Assembly: GCA_041628815.1 (NCBI GenBank)
Contig: JBFKOL010000026.1
Coordinates: forward strand, 1-22,768
Direction: 5' to 3'
Length of the DNA stretch: 22,768 nucleotides
Origin: JBFKOL01 sp041628815
GTDB lineage: Bacteria; Bacteroidota; Bacteroidia; Chitinophagales; Saprospiraceae
Below, piece after piece: positions 15,950 through 22,768 of the stretch. The position numbers and the translations under genes are program-made. Position 1 is the stretch's first letter. Every line of letters starts with the position of its first letter. The notes beneath the pieces are model-generated. The model saw only the letters and a list, made by a program, of their open reading frames with translations, had not been told where the DNA came from and did no database searches.

Positions 15950-17514
15950 TTGGGAACTTTTGTCGGGCCTGAAAGTAAAAAAAGTTTAACCATGCCCAGC
16001 AGTACAAAAAAAAGAAGTACTAAAGCGGGAAATCCACCAAGAACAGAAAGGGTTTTAACGCCTTCTATGCCCGTGTAGCTTATCATGGCCAGTGAAATGC
16101 TTCCAATGATCAGTCCCCAGATCAATTTGATCAGATTAGGCGCCTCCTGGTGATTCACGGTTATGCCTTCTGAACTCAAACCACTCATGGCCGAAGTGTT
16201 AGAATCTGCAGCAGTAACAAAAGACAGGAAGATCATAGCCACGAACACCATGCTGATTATCTGGCCAAGAGGGAGTTGCTCAAATAAGGAATAGATAACG
16301 TTTTCCGGTCCCGATTGCAATAGTATGAAGGAAAGGCTGTTGTCGGTGGTCATGTCCATATGGACGGCCGACCCGCTGAAGATGGACATCCAAAGAAGGC
16401 CAAATATTGAGGGTAAAAAAAGGTTGAACTCAATGAATCTCTTCACTGAATAACCCCTGCCCAGCCTTCCAAGAAAGAGGGCGGTTACTGGCGTCCAGGC
16501 CATCCAGTTGGCCCAATAAAAGGTCGTCCAGCTGTGTGTCCAAGATGTTGAAATGTCGGGGTCTACTCCAAGGCTTTGGGGTACCATACGGGTGAGAAAT
16601 GTAACCAGTGCATCTCCTGACAGATCCAGGACAGCACGGGTCGGGCCAAAAAGCAGAACGAAAAGGGCCACTGCGATAAACATCCTCATATTGATGTCAG
16701 AAAGCACCCTGATACCCCTCATCAGACCACTGATCGATGAAAGGACGAATGTGATCACCACAGCGACAGCAATGAAAGCGAGCGTTACCGGTGTCTGTTG
16801 TAGATCGAAAAGTTTTTCAAGACCGCCAGAAATGGTCAAGATACCCGTACCCAGTGAAGCCGCCATACCCGTGGCTAACGAAAACAGGCATACTCCATCT
16901 ATGGCAGTGGCCAGAGCACGCGGTGTCTTACCACCCGTAAGTGGATACAATAATGACGATACCCGGAAGGGCTGACCATGGTTATAAAATGATAGGGCAA
17001 ATGCCAGTGCTGCAAGTGTATAGATACCATAGGGAATAAAGGACCAGTGCAAGTAGACAGAAGAAATGGATGCTTTGGCGGCTTCATGGCTGTAGGGTTC
17101 CATTTCTGCGTATCCGGGACTATGAAGGTGGTACAGGGGTTCAGCTGTTCCCCAAAACAGTATACCAGTGGCGACCGTGGTGCATAGACATATGACAAAC
17201 CATTTCCAAAGCGACAGCTGAGGCCGGGCATTTTTCCCACCAATGCGAAGACGGGAGTGCGGACTAAAATATATGGCCAAAACCACACACAATATGATGA
17301 AGGCGACCCAGTTAAACAACCAGTCGAAATGGAACAAGATCCAGTCTTGAAGGGACTTGGTGAGTGATGCCAATGTCTCGTCAGAGATCAGGCTCATGAT
17401 AGCCGCCGCTAGCAGTAGGACAAAGGGAGGCCAGAAAACAAGTGGGTTGACCTTTTGGAGTGAATCCTTTAAAAAGGGTTTAAGCTGCATCCTTCGTTCA
17501 ACTTTTTCGGGCAT
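15946..17514 (-). CDS. BCCT-family (betaine/choline/carnitine) transporter
   Basis: Inner-membrane transporter with about 12 helices, 522 residues from ATG 17514. I choose this start because a GGAG sequence lies about ten bases before it and it overlaps the decarboxylase end by 17 bases; ATG 17490, just after that gene, and ATG 17562 are also possible. Family marks are ILFWGTAEPLYHLHSPG, SWTTFYWANWMAWTPVTALF, LGRLGRGYSVKRFI, and FLSFVTAADSNTSAMSGLSS. Substrates of the family are quaternary amines and related zwitterions such as betaine, choline and carnitine. Two features differ from BetP: in the aromatic box FYWAWWISW the third aromatic is N (FYWANWMAW), and the Gly-rich segment before LFWG reads TVATG instead of GMGIG. 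These changes may reflect a clade with another substrate. It lies between two decarboxylase genes, which fits transport of an amino acid or its amine, or a supply of choline; this is inference. Confidence 0.92.
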   Translation of the reverse strand: MPEKVERRMQLKPFLKDSLQKVNPLVFWPPFVLLLAAAIMSLISDETLASLTKSLQDWILFHFDWLFNWVAFIILCVVLAIYFSPHSRLRIGGKNARPQLSLWKWFVICLCTTVATGILFWGTAEPLYHLHSPGYAEMEPYSHEAAKASISSVYLHWSFIPYGIYTLAALAFALSFYNHGQPFRVSSLLYPLTGGKTPRALATAIDGVCLFSLATGMAASLGTGILTISGGLEKLFDLQQTPVTLAFIAVAVVITFVLSSISGLMRGIRVLSDINMRMFIAVALFVLLFGPTRAVLDLSGDALVTFLTRMVPQSLGVDPDISTSWTHSWTTFYWANWMAWTPVTALFLGRLGRGYSVKRFIEFNLFLPSIFGLLWMSIFSGSAVHMDMTTDNSLSFILLQSGPENVIYSLFEQLPLGQIISMVFVAMIFLSFVTAADSNTSAMSGLSSEGITVNHQEAPNLIKLIWGLIIGSISLAMISYTGIEGVKTLSVLGGFPALVLLFFVLLGMVKLFLLSGPTKVPK

Positions 17515-18967
17515 TTTCCAACAGCTCCAGGAAGGCGTCGATGTCGTGTCTACCGGTAGCATAGTTTGTTATACATGCCCTGATGGTCGGGATGCCATTG
17601 ACGCGATACAACGATACCCATGTACGCCGGCTTTCAAGGACTTTCTGATATATCTGCCTGGTTAGGTGCTCATTTGACGGGTCTTCATTGTCACTAAAAC
17701 AAACTACTGGTAAAGGAGTGTCAACCCAAATTCTCCAACCGCGTGCCACGAGTTGCTCTTTCAAGTAATTGCCCATTTCCAGATGATGTTCTATAAGCCG
17801 CTCGTATCCTTGCCATCCATGCAACAAAAGGGACATGTAAAGTTTGAGGCCGATAAACCTCCTGGACCATTGGATGGAATGATTGTAAGGGTCAACAAAA
17901 CTGTTGCCGGCCTTTTCATCTGGCATGTAGTCGGCCATTATGCTGAATGTCTCGAGAAGTACATTTTTTCTTCTTGTGAGAAGCATACTGGCACCCATGG
18001 GTACGGCCATCCATTTATGGACATCTACAATGATTGAATCGCTCTTTTCAAGACCTTTCAACCACGGTCTTGATAATGGACTGATTATAGCAGCACCCCC
18101 GAATGCGGCATCCGCATGCATCCACAGGCTATAATTTTGGCACACCTCTGCTACACCGACGACAGGGTCTATACTTCCGGTTCCTGTAGTGCCTGCGGTA
18201 GCCACCACCATGACAGGTACAAGACCGTCCCGCAAATCTTTTCGAATTTTCCCCTCCAGTTCGATTATGTCCATGCTCAAGTCGGAGTTTGTATTTACGA
18301 GCCTGATAGCATTCTTTCCAATTCCACTGACCCGTGCCGCTCTCTCAATGGAATGATGTGATTCTTTAGAACAGTAGATCACCGGTTTACCCTTGATGGA
18401 TTGGGCCCCTTCGGAAGTAAAGGATGGAAATGTATCGCTGAGGGCACAATGAATGGCGGTGAGGTTGCCTTCCGCTCCTCCACTGCAGAAGATTCCGTCG
18501 GCATGTTCGTGAGGATATCCCAGCTTTGATGCCATTTCCTTGATCAGCAACAGTTCTACTTCATTTGCGAAGGGGTTGTGACTCCATGCAGCCATTTGCG
18601 GATTGAAGGTTGCCGTGATCAGGTCGGCCAGTATACTTGCAAAGCCAGGTCTGGGATTAAATAAACCGAAATACGAAGGGTGTGGTGTATGAACCGCCAA
18701 ATGCGTCAATCCCTCTATGACATGATCAATGGCGCGGAATGGATCCATGCCTGCTTCGAGGTTTACATGGGCGACATATGATCTTACCTTCTCAGGTTCT
18801 ATATAGGGAGTAACATTGAGAGTTCGTGTGTTGCTGTAGAATTTTTCAAGTCTTGAGCTGAGATAATCTGAAAGCTTTTCTCTTTGACTTGCATCGAAAT
18901 CGAACTCTCCTTCGATCATGGGACGCTGTTCGCTGCGACCAAGGTTATTTGATGGATATGTTGACAC
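17498..18967 (-). CDS. Group II PLP-dependent amino-acid decarboxylase (first copy)
   Basis: 489-residue fold-type I PLP decarboxylase. Active-site marks: K318 (VDVHKWMAVPMGAS) as Schiff-base lysine, D286 (MHADAAFGG) for the PLP nitrogen, SKESHHSIERA (H204/H205) for cofactor stacking, and HPSYFGLFNPRPGFAS with CSGGAEGNLTAI in the N-terminal half. The HADAAFGG and DVHKWM signatures are those of the aromatic/glutamate group; the substrate is not determined. It starts with GTG at 18967, which shares one base with the TAG stop of the desaturase gene (TAGTG), a strong sign of translational coupling. Its end overlaps the BCCT start. In the operon it comes second, after the desaturase. It differs widely from the other decarboxylase, so each may act on its own substrate. 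Confidence 0.9.
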   Translation of the reverse strand: MSTYPSNNLGRSEQRPMIEGEFDFDASQREKLSDYLSSRLEKFYSNTRTLNVTPYIEPEKVRSYVAHVNLEAGMDPFRAIDHVIEGLTHLAVHTPHPSYFGLFNPRPGFASILADLITATFNPQMAAWSHNPFANEVELLLIKEMASKLGYPHEHADGIFCSGGAEGNLTAIHCALSDTFPSFTSEGAQSIKGKPVIYCSKESHHSIERAARVSGIGKNAIRLVNTNSDLSMDIIELEGKIRKDLRDGLVPVMVVATAGTTGTGSIDPVVGVAEVCQNYSLWMHADAAFGGAAIISPLSRPWLKGLEKSDSIIVDVHKWMAVPMGASMLLTRRKNVLLETFSIMADYMPDEKAGNSFVDPYNHSIQWSRRFIGLKLYMSLLLHGWQGYERLIEHHLEMGNYLKEQLVARGWRIWVDTPLPVVCFSDNEDPSNEHLTRQIYQKVLESRRTWVSLYRVNGIPTIRACITNYATGRHDIDAFLELLENARKS

Positions 18968-19992
18968 TAAACCTCTGCCAAGGTCTCGTTTCGCTTGATA
19001 CCTTTGTTGAAGTCTTCTTCACTGGATCCTGTCACCTTGATTCCACCCCTGTCAGTTCTTACCGTCCGCGAAAACAAAGTCAGATCTCCATTTTTAAGAA
19101 AGTCCCAAGTAAGGGCACTCCATGAATCGTGGTATATGAGATGGTCGTAGTATTCGGGGGCCATAGCTTTGACTTTAGGCAAATTATTCCATGGTATGAA
19201 GGAGAAATCGTGATGTTCATTGTGGTATCCCACATTGAAGGCCAGTTTGTTGAGAGGTCCATAGTAGCTGTACGTTTCCTGCGGTGGTGCGACCAGGTAA
19301 TGTTCCTGGATCCATCGGCCACCCAAAGGGTGCAGGCCAATTGAAAAAGCAAAAGACAGCACCAGGTACAATAAAGCCATTGGTCCGACGAATATATATA
19401 CGAGAATATCGAAAATAAGTACGGAGATCAGGTTGATAACGATCCACTTATTAGTGAATTGAATTTCTCTTAACCTGGCAGGTCTCAATCCTTGCATCAA
19501 TGGGAACAATAGAAGCCAAATAGTTTTTGTAAAGAAGTTCAATCCGAAAATTTTGGCCTCCCATCGGCTGGGAACATCCGCATCCAATTCGTAATGGCCC
19601 TGGAATGCATGGTGTTTGAGGTGGTATTTCCTGAACCCTGCAGAGCTGGGAAAAGCGTTGGGCAGGTCACATAATATTCCTGCCCATAAGTTGCCTATCC
19701 GCGATTTCATCACAAGGTTGTGCGTGCATTCGTGTATGAGAACAAACAGGGCGTGATTGGCAAAGGCACCCGCGAGCCATGCAATTGCAGCAACCCAGTA
19801 CCAAGCGAGATCCCTGACCAGCCATGCTACCAGTATTTGAAACAACACGATTCCGGTGATGTACCAGATTGTATGAGGATTACGACCCATTAAATCTTTT
19901 ATGCCGGGATGACTCCTAATGATTTCTTTCGTTCTTTCAATGTGGGGTACAGGAGAATCGCTGTGGTGGAAATCGTCTTTAAAAGGGCCCAT
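18967..19992 (-). CDS. Sphingolipid delta-4 desaturase-like protein (DES1 homologue)
   Basis: 341-residue membrane di-iron desaturase/hydroxylase. The N-terminal stretch DDFHHSDSPVPHIERTKEII through LMGRNPHTIW matches the lipid-desaturase (Lipid_DES) N-domain of eukaryotic DEGS1, and the C-terminal run ETYSYYGPLNKLAFNVGYHN followed by EHHDF, IPWNNLP and APEYYDHL is nearly identical to that enzyme. Three histidine boxes are intact: H87ECTH91, H124LKHH128 and H257NEHH261. DES1 introduces the 4,5-trans double bond (and can 4-hydroxylate) in dihydroceramide, so a sphingoid or other long-chain amine lipid is the likely substrate; many Bacteroidota make dihydroceramides or sulfonolipids. There are about 4-6 hydrophobic segments. 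The gene opens the four-gene operon, with a TAATTTTG box 38 bases upstream. Sphingoid substrate is by homology only. Confidence 0.88.
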   Translation of the reverse strand: MGPFKDDFHHSDSPVPHIERTKEIIRSHPGIKDLMGRNPHTIWYITGIVLFQILVAWLVRDLAWYWVAAIAWLAGAFANHALFVLIHECTHNLVMKSRIGNLWAGILCDLPNAFPSSAGFRKYHLKHHAFQGHYELDADVPSRWEAKIFGLNFFTKTIWLLLFPLMQGLRPARLREIQFTNKWIVINLISVLIFDILVYIFVGPMALLYLVLSFAFSIGLHPLGGRWIQEHYLVAPPQETYSYYGPLNKLAFNVGYHNEHHDFSFIPWNNLPKVKAMAPEYYDHLIYHDSWSALTWDFLKNGDLTLFSRTVRTDRGGIKVTGSSEEDFNKGIKRNETLAEV

Positions 19993-20029
19993 TTATGTTA
20001 ATTTTTGCCGAGAGATGCCTAAAAAAATG

Positions 20030-20037
20030 CAAAATTA
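20030..20037 (-). promoter_or_regulatory. Possible -7 box of the desaturase-decarboxylase-BCCT operon
   Basis: Reads TAATTTTG on the minus strand, an exact TAnnTTTG match 38 bases before the desaturase ATG. No convincing -33 TTTG is seen at the usual spacing. It is the only good match in the 139-base divergent spacer. Confidence 0.4.
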
Positions 20038-20131
20038 ACGATTTCATAGCGTTCGTGGTAAGAGGTACGGAAAAAAACAAAAAGTAGAGGCATCATTCCC
20101 CCTTCGTAAAAGCGCATGTTATTTTTATAAA

Positions 20132-21175
20132 GTGAAGAAACTGTTTTACTACATAGTGAAAACATTGTGCACAATAGGCCTACCTTTTTATTTTTCTCGA
20201 TTTGAAAAATCCGGTCTTGAGAACATACCTTCATCAGGACCTGTTCTTTTCACACCGAATCATCACAATGCCTTTCTCGATGCGGTCATTGTAGGTGTCA
20301 TCAGCCAGAGACCGATCCACTACCTAACGCGATCCGATGTCTTTGTTCGTCCCTATTTGTGGATGCTGGATGCTCTGAACATGATGCCAGTCTATCGAAG
20401 GAGGGATGGTTATGAAAAGCTGGCTGCCAACGAAGTCATTTTCGAAAAATGCAAAAGCATATTAAAAGAAGGAGGATGTGTGCTTGTTTTTCCCGAGGCC
20501 AATCAAGCCGATACCCACTACCTGCGACCCCTGACCAAAGGCGCTTCCAGGCTGGCTTTTCAAGCCCAGGAAGTAGCAGTTGATGACGTCCTTGTCGTCC
20601 CTGTGGGACTCAATTATTTCAATATGAAACAGCCGCGACGCAAGATGATTGTACGCTTTGGCAAGCCGGTCAATGTCAGGGACTTCATACCCTTGTATCA
20701 GTCACAAGGTGCGAAAGGTCTCATAGCCCTCAGGGATGCTATTGCAGAAGGTATCAGGTCGTGTCTCGTTCTTCCTATAAAAGACGAACACTACAAGACG
20801 CGGAAAAAGGTTTTTGAACCTGCCAACGAACAATTTTCATTCGACGAATTAAGGCAGCGGGCCATAACAATGAATGCGGTGGAAACAAGGTACAGTCGAG
20901 GATTAAAGACCTGGTCCGACGTGCTGCATATAGCCAATTGGTTACCCCTCTTGATCATCAGATCTGTTATTCGCAAAAAGGTGAAGGACCCTCAATTCAT
21001 CGGACCTTTGAAGTTTGCCCTGGGATTGGTACTGTTCCCTTTATGGTGGATCCTCGTGTTCACCATACTCTACTTCACGACGAATATCACCAATGCAGTA
21101 TTGTCGACCATTGGCATAGTCATTTCATTATTTGTTGGTCAATATTTGAAAAATCTTGCTGTTCCTCCCTCCTAA
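20132..21175 (+). CDS. PlsC-like glycerol-phosphate/lysophospholipid acyltransferase
   Basis: 347-residue acyltransferase, membrane bound at its C-terminus by two or three helices (about residues 285-340). The catalytic motif is TPNHHNAFLDAVIV (H45-x4-D50), followed by the block II-like PVYRRRDGYEK and block III VFPEANQADTHYLRPLTKGAS. Block III has A where the family usually has G (FPEG). By homology it moves an acyl group to lysophosphatidic acid or another lysolipid in phospholipid synthesis; Bacteroidota also have PlsC-like proteins that act on aminolipids, so the acceptor is uncertain. Start is GTG 20132 (MKKLFYYIVKTL). Divergent to the DES1-like operon, sharing its 139-base upstream spacer, which may mean shared control or only adjacency. 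Converges on the next gene with four bases between stops. Confidence 0.88.
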   Translation: MKKLFYYIVKTLCTIGLPFYFSRFEKSGLENIPSSGPVLFTPNHHNAFLDAVIVGVISQRPIHYLTRSDVFVRPYLWMLDALNMMPVYRRRDGYEKLAANEVIFEKCKSILKEGGCVLVFPEANQADTHYLRPLTKGASRLAFQAQEVAVDDVLVVPVGLNYFNMKQPRRKMIVRFGKPVNVRDFIPLYQSQGAKGLIALRDAIAEGIRSCLVLPIKDEHYKTRKKVFEPANEQFSFDELRQRAITMNAVETRYSRGLKTWSDVLHIANWLPLLIIRSVIRKKVKDPQFIGPLKFALGLVLFPLWWILVFTILYFTTNITNAVLSTIGIVISLFVGQYLKNLAVPPS

Positions 21176-21179
21176 AGAC

Positions 21180-22768
21180 TTAAACCACCTTCAGGTCTCT
21201 GGCTTTTTCCCAATCGATCAATTCGAGCCAGTGTTTGGACTTCCGGCCGGTAAAATGGTCGATCTGGTGGCGACAACTGAAGCCACAGGCGACAATTTCG
21301 CTTTCTGGATGGGCCCGGATGGCGGGGAACAACCTTTGGCTGCCTATGGTTTCAGAAATATCGTAGTGCTCCTTTTCATAACCAAAGGCGCCTGCCATTC
21401 CACAACAGCCCGAATCAATTTCGCTGACCTCAGCGCCACCAAGGATGGTAAGCAGATCTTCAGTACCGTAAAGGGCTTTTTGATGGCAGTGCCCATGTAC
21501 AAGTGTAGATTTTACGGCGAGCGGCAGTTTTTGGCCGTTAAGCTGGTCGGCAAGAAATTGTTCAATCGGGAAAACTTGTGACTTTAGCAGCGCCGAAAGC
21601 AATTGATCTTCAATCAGATCCGCGAGATCATCGTTCAAAGCAGATGCGCAACTGGGTTCACAGACTACAACGGGTATACCGCGCTCCATGAATGACCTTA
21701 GTCCTTCTGCAGTTTGTGTACCCTTCTTCTTGGCCTTCTTGAGAAAGCCATTTGAAATCAAGGGTCGTTGACAACAGCCCGAATGAAATACAGTTACTTT
21801 GAATCCCAATCCTGATAAAAGCTCAAAAGCCCTTACGCCAATACCGACATCATGATGGCTCAGGTAAGTATCGGCGAAGAGGACAACGTCCCTTCCTTCC
21901 TGGATTTCAATATTGCGCAGTTCGCTTTTCAAATTTTTACGAGCATACAAGGGTAATGTTCTTCGTTTGTCGATTCCAAGTACACGATCCATCATCCATC
22001 GCCCAGATGAGGATTTAATGATGCCATTGATCAATGTTGCGGTATGGCCGCTAAGCATTGATGACATGTTGGATGACATGGCAATGAACCTTTCTCTCAG
22101 GCTAATTCCCTTCTTGTCGTATTTCATCTGCAAAACTTCCGATTTAAGCTTGGCCATGTCCACATTGCTCGGGCACTCTGACTTACATGCTTTACAAGAA
22201 AGGCAGAGATCGAGGGCTTCCAATACTTCATGATCAGTAAGCGATGTCGTATCTAGCTGACCCGACATTGCGAGCCGAAGTGCATTTGCCCTGCCCCTGG
22301 TAGAGTGTATTTCGTCGAGCGTAGCATGGTAGGAAGGACACATGGTCCCGGTCAGTTTTCTGCACTCACCTACGCCGCTACACAGGTGTACTGTTTCGTG
22401 GAAGCCACCATTTTCTCCATAGCGAAACTGTTCTGACATCGGTTTATCCAGGTATCCTTTGCCATACCTCAGGTTTTCCGCGATATCCTGTGCATCGATG
22501 ATCTTTCCCGGATTCATCAGATTCTGTGGATCAAAAAGACTTTTCACATCGCGCAGGGCCTGGTAAATCTGATGACCGAAAAATTCAGGTAGGAGGTAGC
22601 TTCTGACGAGTCCGTCACCGTGTTCTCCGCTCCATGATCCTCCATATTTTCGAACGAGCTCAAAAGTTTCGCGGGAGATTTTGCGCATTTTGCTTATGTC
22701 CTCAGGATCAGTCATATCCATGATAGGACGTACGTGTATAACCCCGACGCTGGCGTGAGCATACATGG
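21180..22768 (-). CDS. FAD-linked oxidase / Fe-S dehydrogenase (YdiJ-like), 5' partial
   Basis: The C-terminal ~529 residues of a large flavoprotein-Fe-S fusion; the N-terminal FAD-binding half lies beyond the window. Seen in order: the end of a FAD-oxidase C domain (YAHASVGVIHVRP, GSWSGEHGDGLV, LFDPQNLMNPGKI), a ferredoxin-like Fe-S region (CSGVGECRKLTGTMCPSYHA, and CLSCKACKSECPSNVDMAKL with four Cys as one cluster), and two CCG domains (HSGCCQRPLIS, HGHCHQKAL, DSGCCGMAGAFGYE). This layout is that of D-lactate or D-2-hydroxyglutarate dehydrogenase-type enzymes (YdiJ family), which pass electrons to the quinone pool or another carrier. The substrate is not determined. Note murQ in the same window releases D-lactate, but the genes are 15 kb apart and no link is shown. 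The first codon in the window (ATG at 22766) is internal. Confidence 0.9.
   Translation of the reverse strand, partial: MYAHASVGVIHVRPIMDMTDPEDISKMRKISRETFELVRKYGGSWSGEHGDGLVRSYLLPEFFGHQIYQALRDVKSLFDPQNLMNPGKIIDAQDIAENLRYGKGYLDKPMSEQFRYGENGGFHETVHLCSGVGECRKLTGTMCPSYHATLDEIHSTRGRANALRLAMSGQLDTTSLTDHEVLEALDLCLSCKACKSECPSNVDMAKLKSEVLQMKYDKKGISLRERFIAMSSNMSSMLSGHTATLINGIIKSSSGRWMMDRVLGIDKRRTLPLYARKNLKSELRNIEIQEGRDVVLFADTYLSHHDVGIGVRAFELLSGLGFKVTVFHSGCCQRPLISNGFLKKAKKKGTQTAEGLRSFMERGIPVVVCEPSCASALNDDLADLIEDQLLSALLKSQVFPIEQFLADQLNGQKLPLAVKSTLVHGHCHQKALYGTEDLLTILGGAEVSEIDSGCCGMAGAFGYEKEHYDISETIGSQRLFPAIRAHPESEIVACGFSCRHQIDHFTGRKSKHWLELIDWEKARDLKVV

Noticed and set aside
17491..17562. The longest start of the BCCT gene (ATG 17562)
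   Set aside because: It would overlap the preceding gene by 65 bases and add a 16-residue stretch unlike the N-termini of the family; the later ATG codons fit better.
14468..18967. Assigning the decarboxylases as sphingosine-1-phosphate lyases because of the nearby DES1-like gene
   Set aside because: Their lysine motifs (DLHKWLHVP and DVHKWMAVP) fit the aromatic/glutamate decarboxylase group; sphingosine-phosphate lyases have a different DxHKYG-type motif and a membrane anchor, which are not seen.

Overview
The window reads as a chromosomal segment of a marine- or soil-type member of the Bacteroidota, probably near the Saprospiraceae/Cytophagales. This is inferred from several marks: a two-component regulator-propeller histidine kinase of the LytS type, a C-terminal type IX secretion (T9SS) sorting domain, a LipA with Bacteroidota-style signature segments, several signal-peptide/outer-membrane proteins, weak Shine-Dalgarno sequences, and TAnnTTTG-like -7 boxes upstream of genes. 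No rRNA, tRNA, CRISPR array, prophage or intact insertion sequence was seen. The window ends cut a gene at each side.

Layout. (1) 1-4580, plus strand: the 3' part of a sensor kinase, a tiny LuxR-type DNA-binding protein that seems to have a frameshift at an A8 run, and a secreted protein closed by a clear terminator. (2) 4581-5011: a gene-poor gap with a long hairpin and a decayed minus-strand frame. (3) 5012-8677, minus strand: murQ (MurNAc-6-phosphate etherase) overlapping a sodium:solute symporter, preceded by a polysaccharide-deacetylase-family protein; a bidirectional terminator and a promoter-like box are packed into the 74 bases between the last two. (4) 8749-10529, plus strand: an exported protein of unknown function and lipA. 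(5) 10538-13774, minus strand: a T9SS-sorted SdrD-B-like protein, a small outer-membrane barrel protein and an NhaC antiporter. (6) 13904-14335, plus strand: an SRPBCC protein. (7) 14468-19992, minus strand: a tightly coupled four-gene operon. (8) 20132-21175, plus strand: a PlsC-like acyltransferase. (9) 21180-22768, minus strand: the C-terminal part of a FAD/Fe-S oxidoreductase.

The most unusual region is the operon at 14468-19992. In transcription order it encodes a homologue of the eukaryotic sphingolipid delta-4 desaturase DES1, a group II PLP-dependent decarboxylase, a BCCT (betaine/choline/carnitine) transporter, and a second, clearly different group II decarboxylase. The junctions overlap by 1, about 17 and 4 bases, so the four proteins are probably translated together. 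Each family is known; I know of no described pathway that joins them. A link between amine production or uptake and a sphingoid lipid (for example supply of an amine headgroup) is a reasonable but untested inference. The divergent PlsC-like acyltransferase gene may belong to the same lipid theme.

A second functional unit is murQ plus the symporter, which suggests uptake and use of peptidoglycan amino sugar; no MurNAc kinase is visible in the window.
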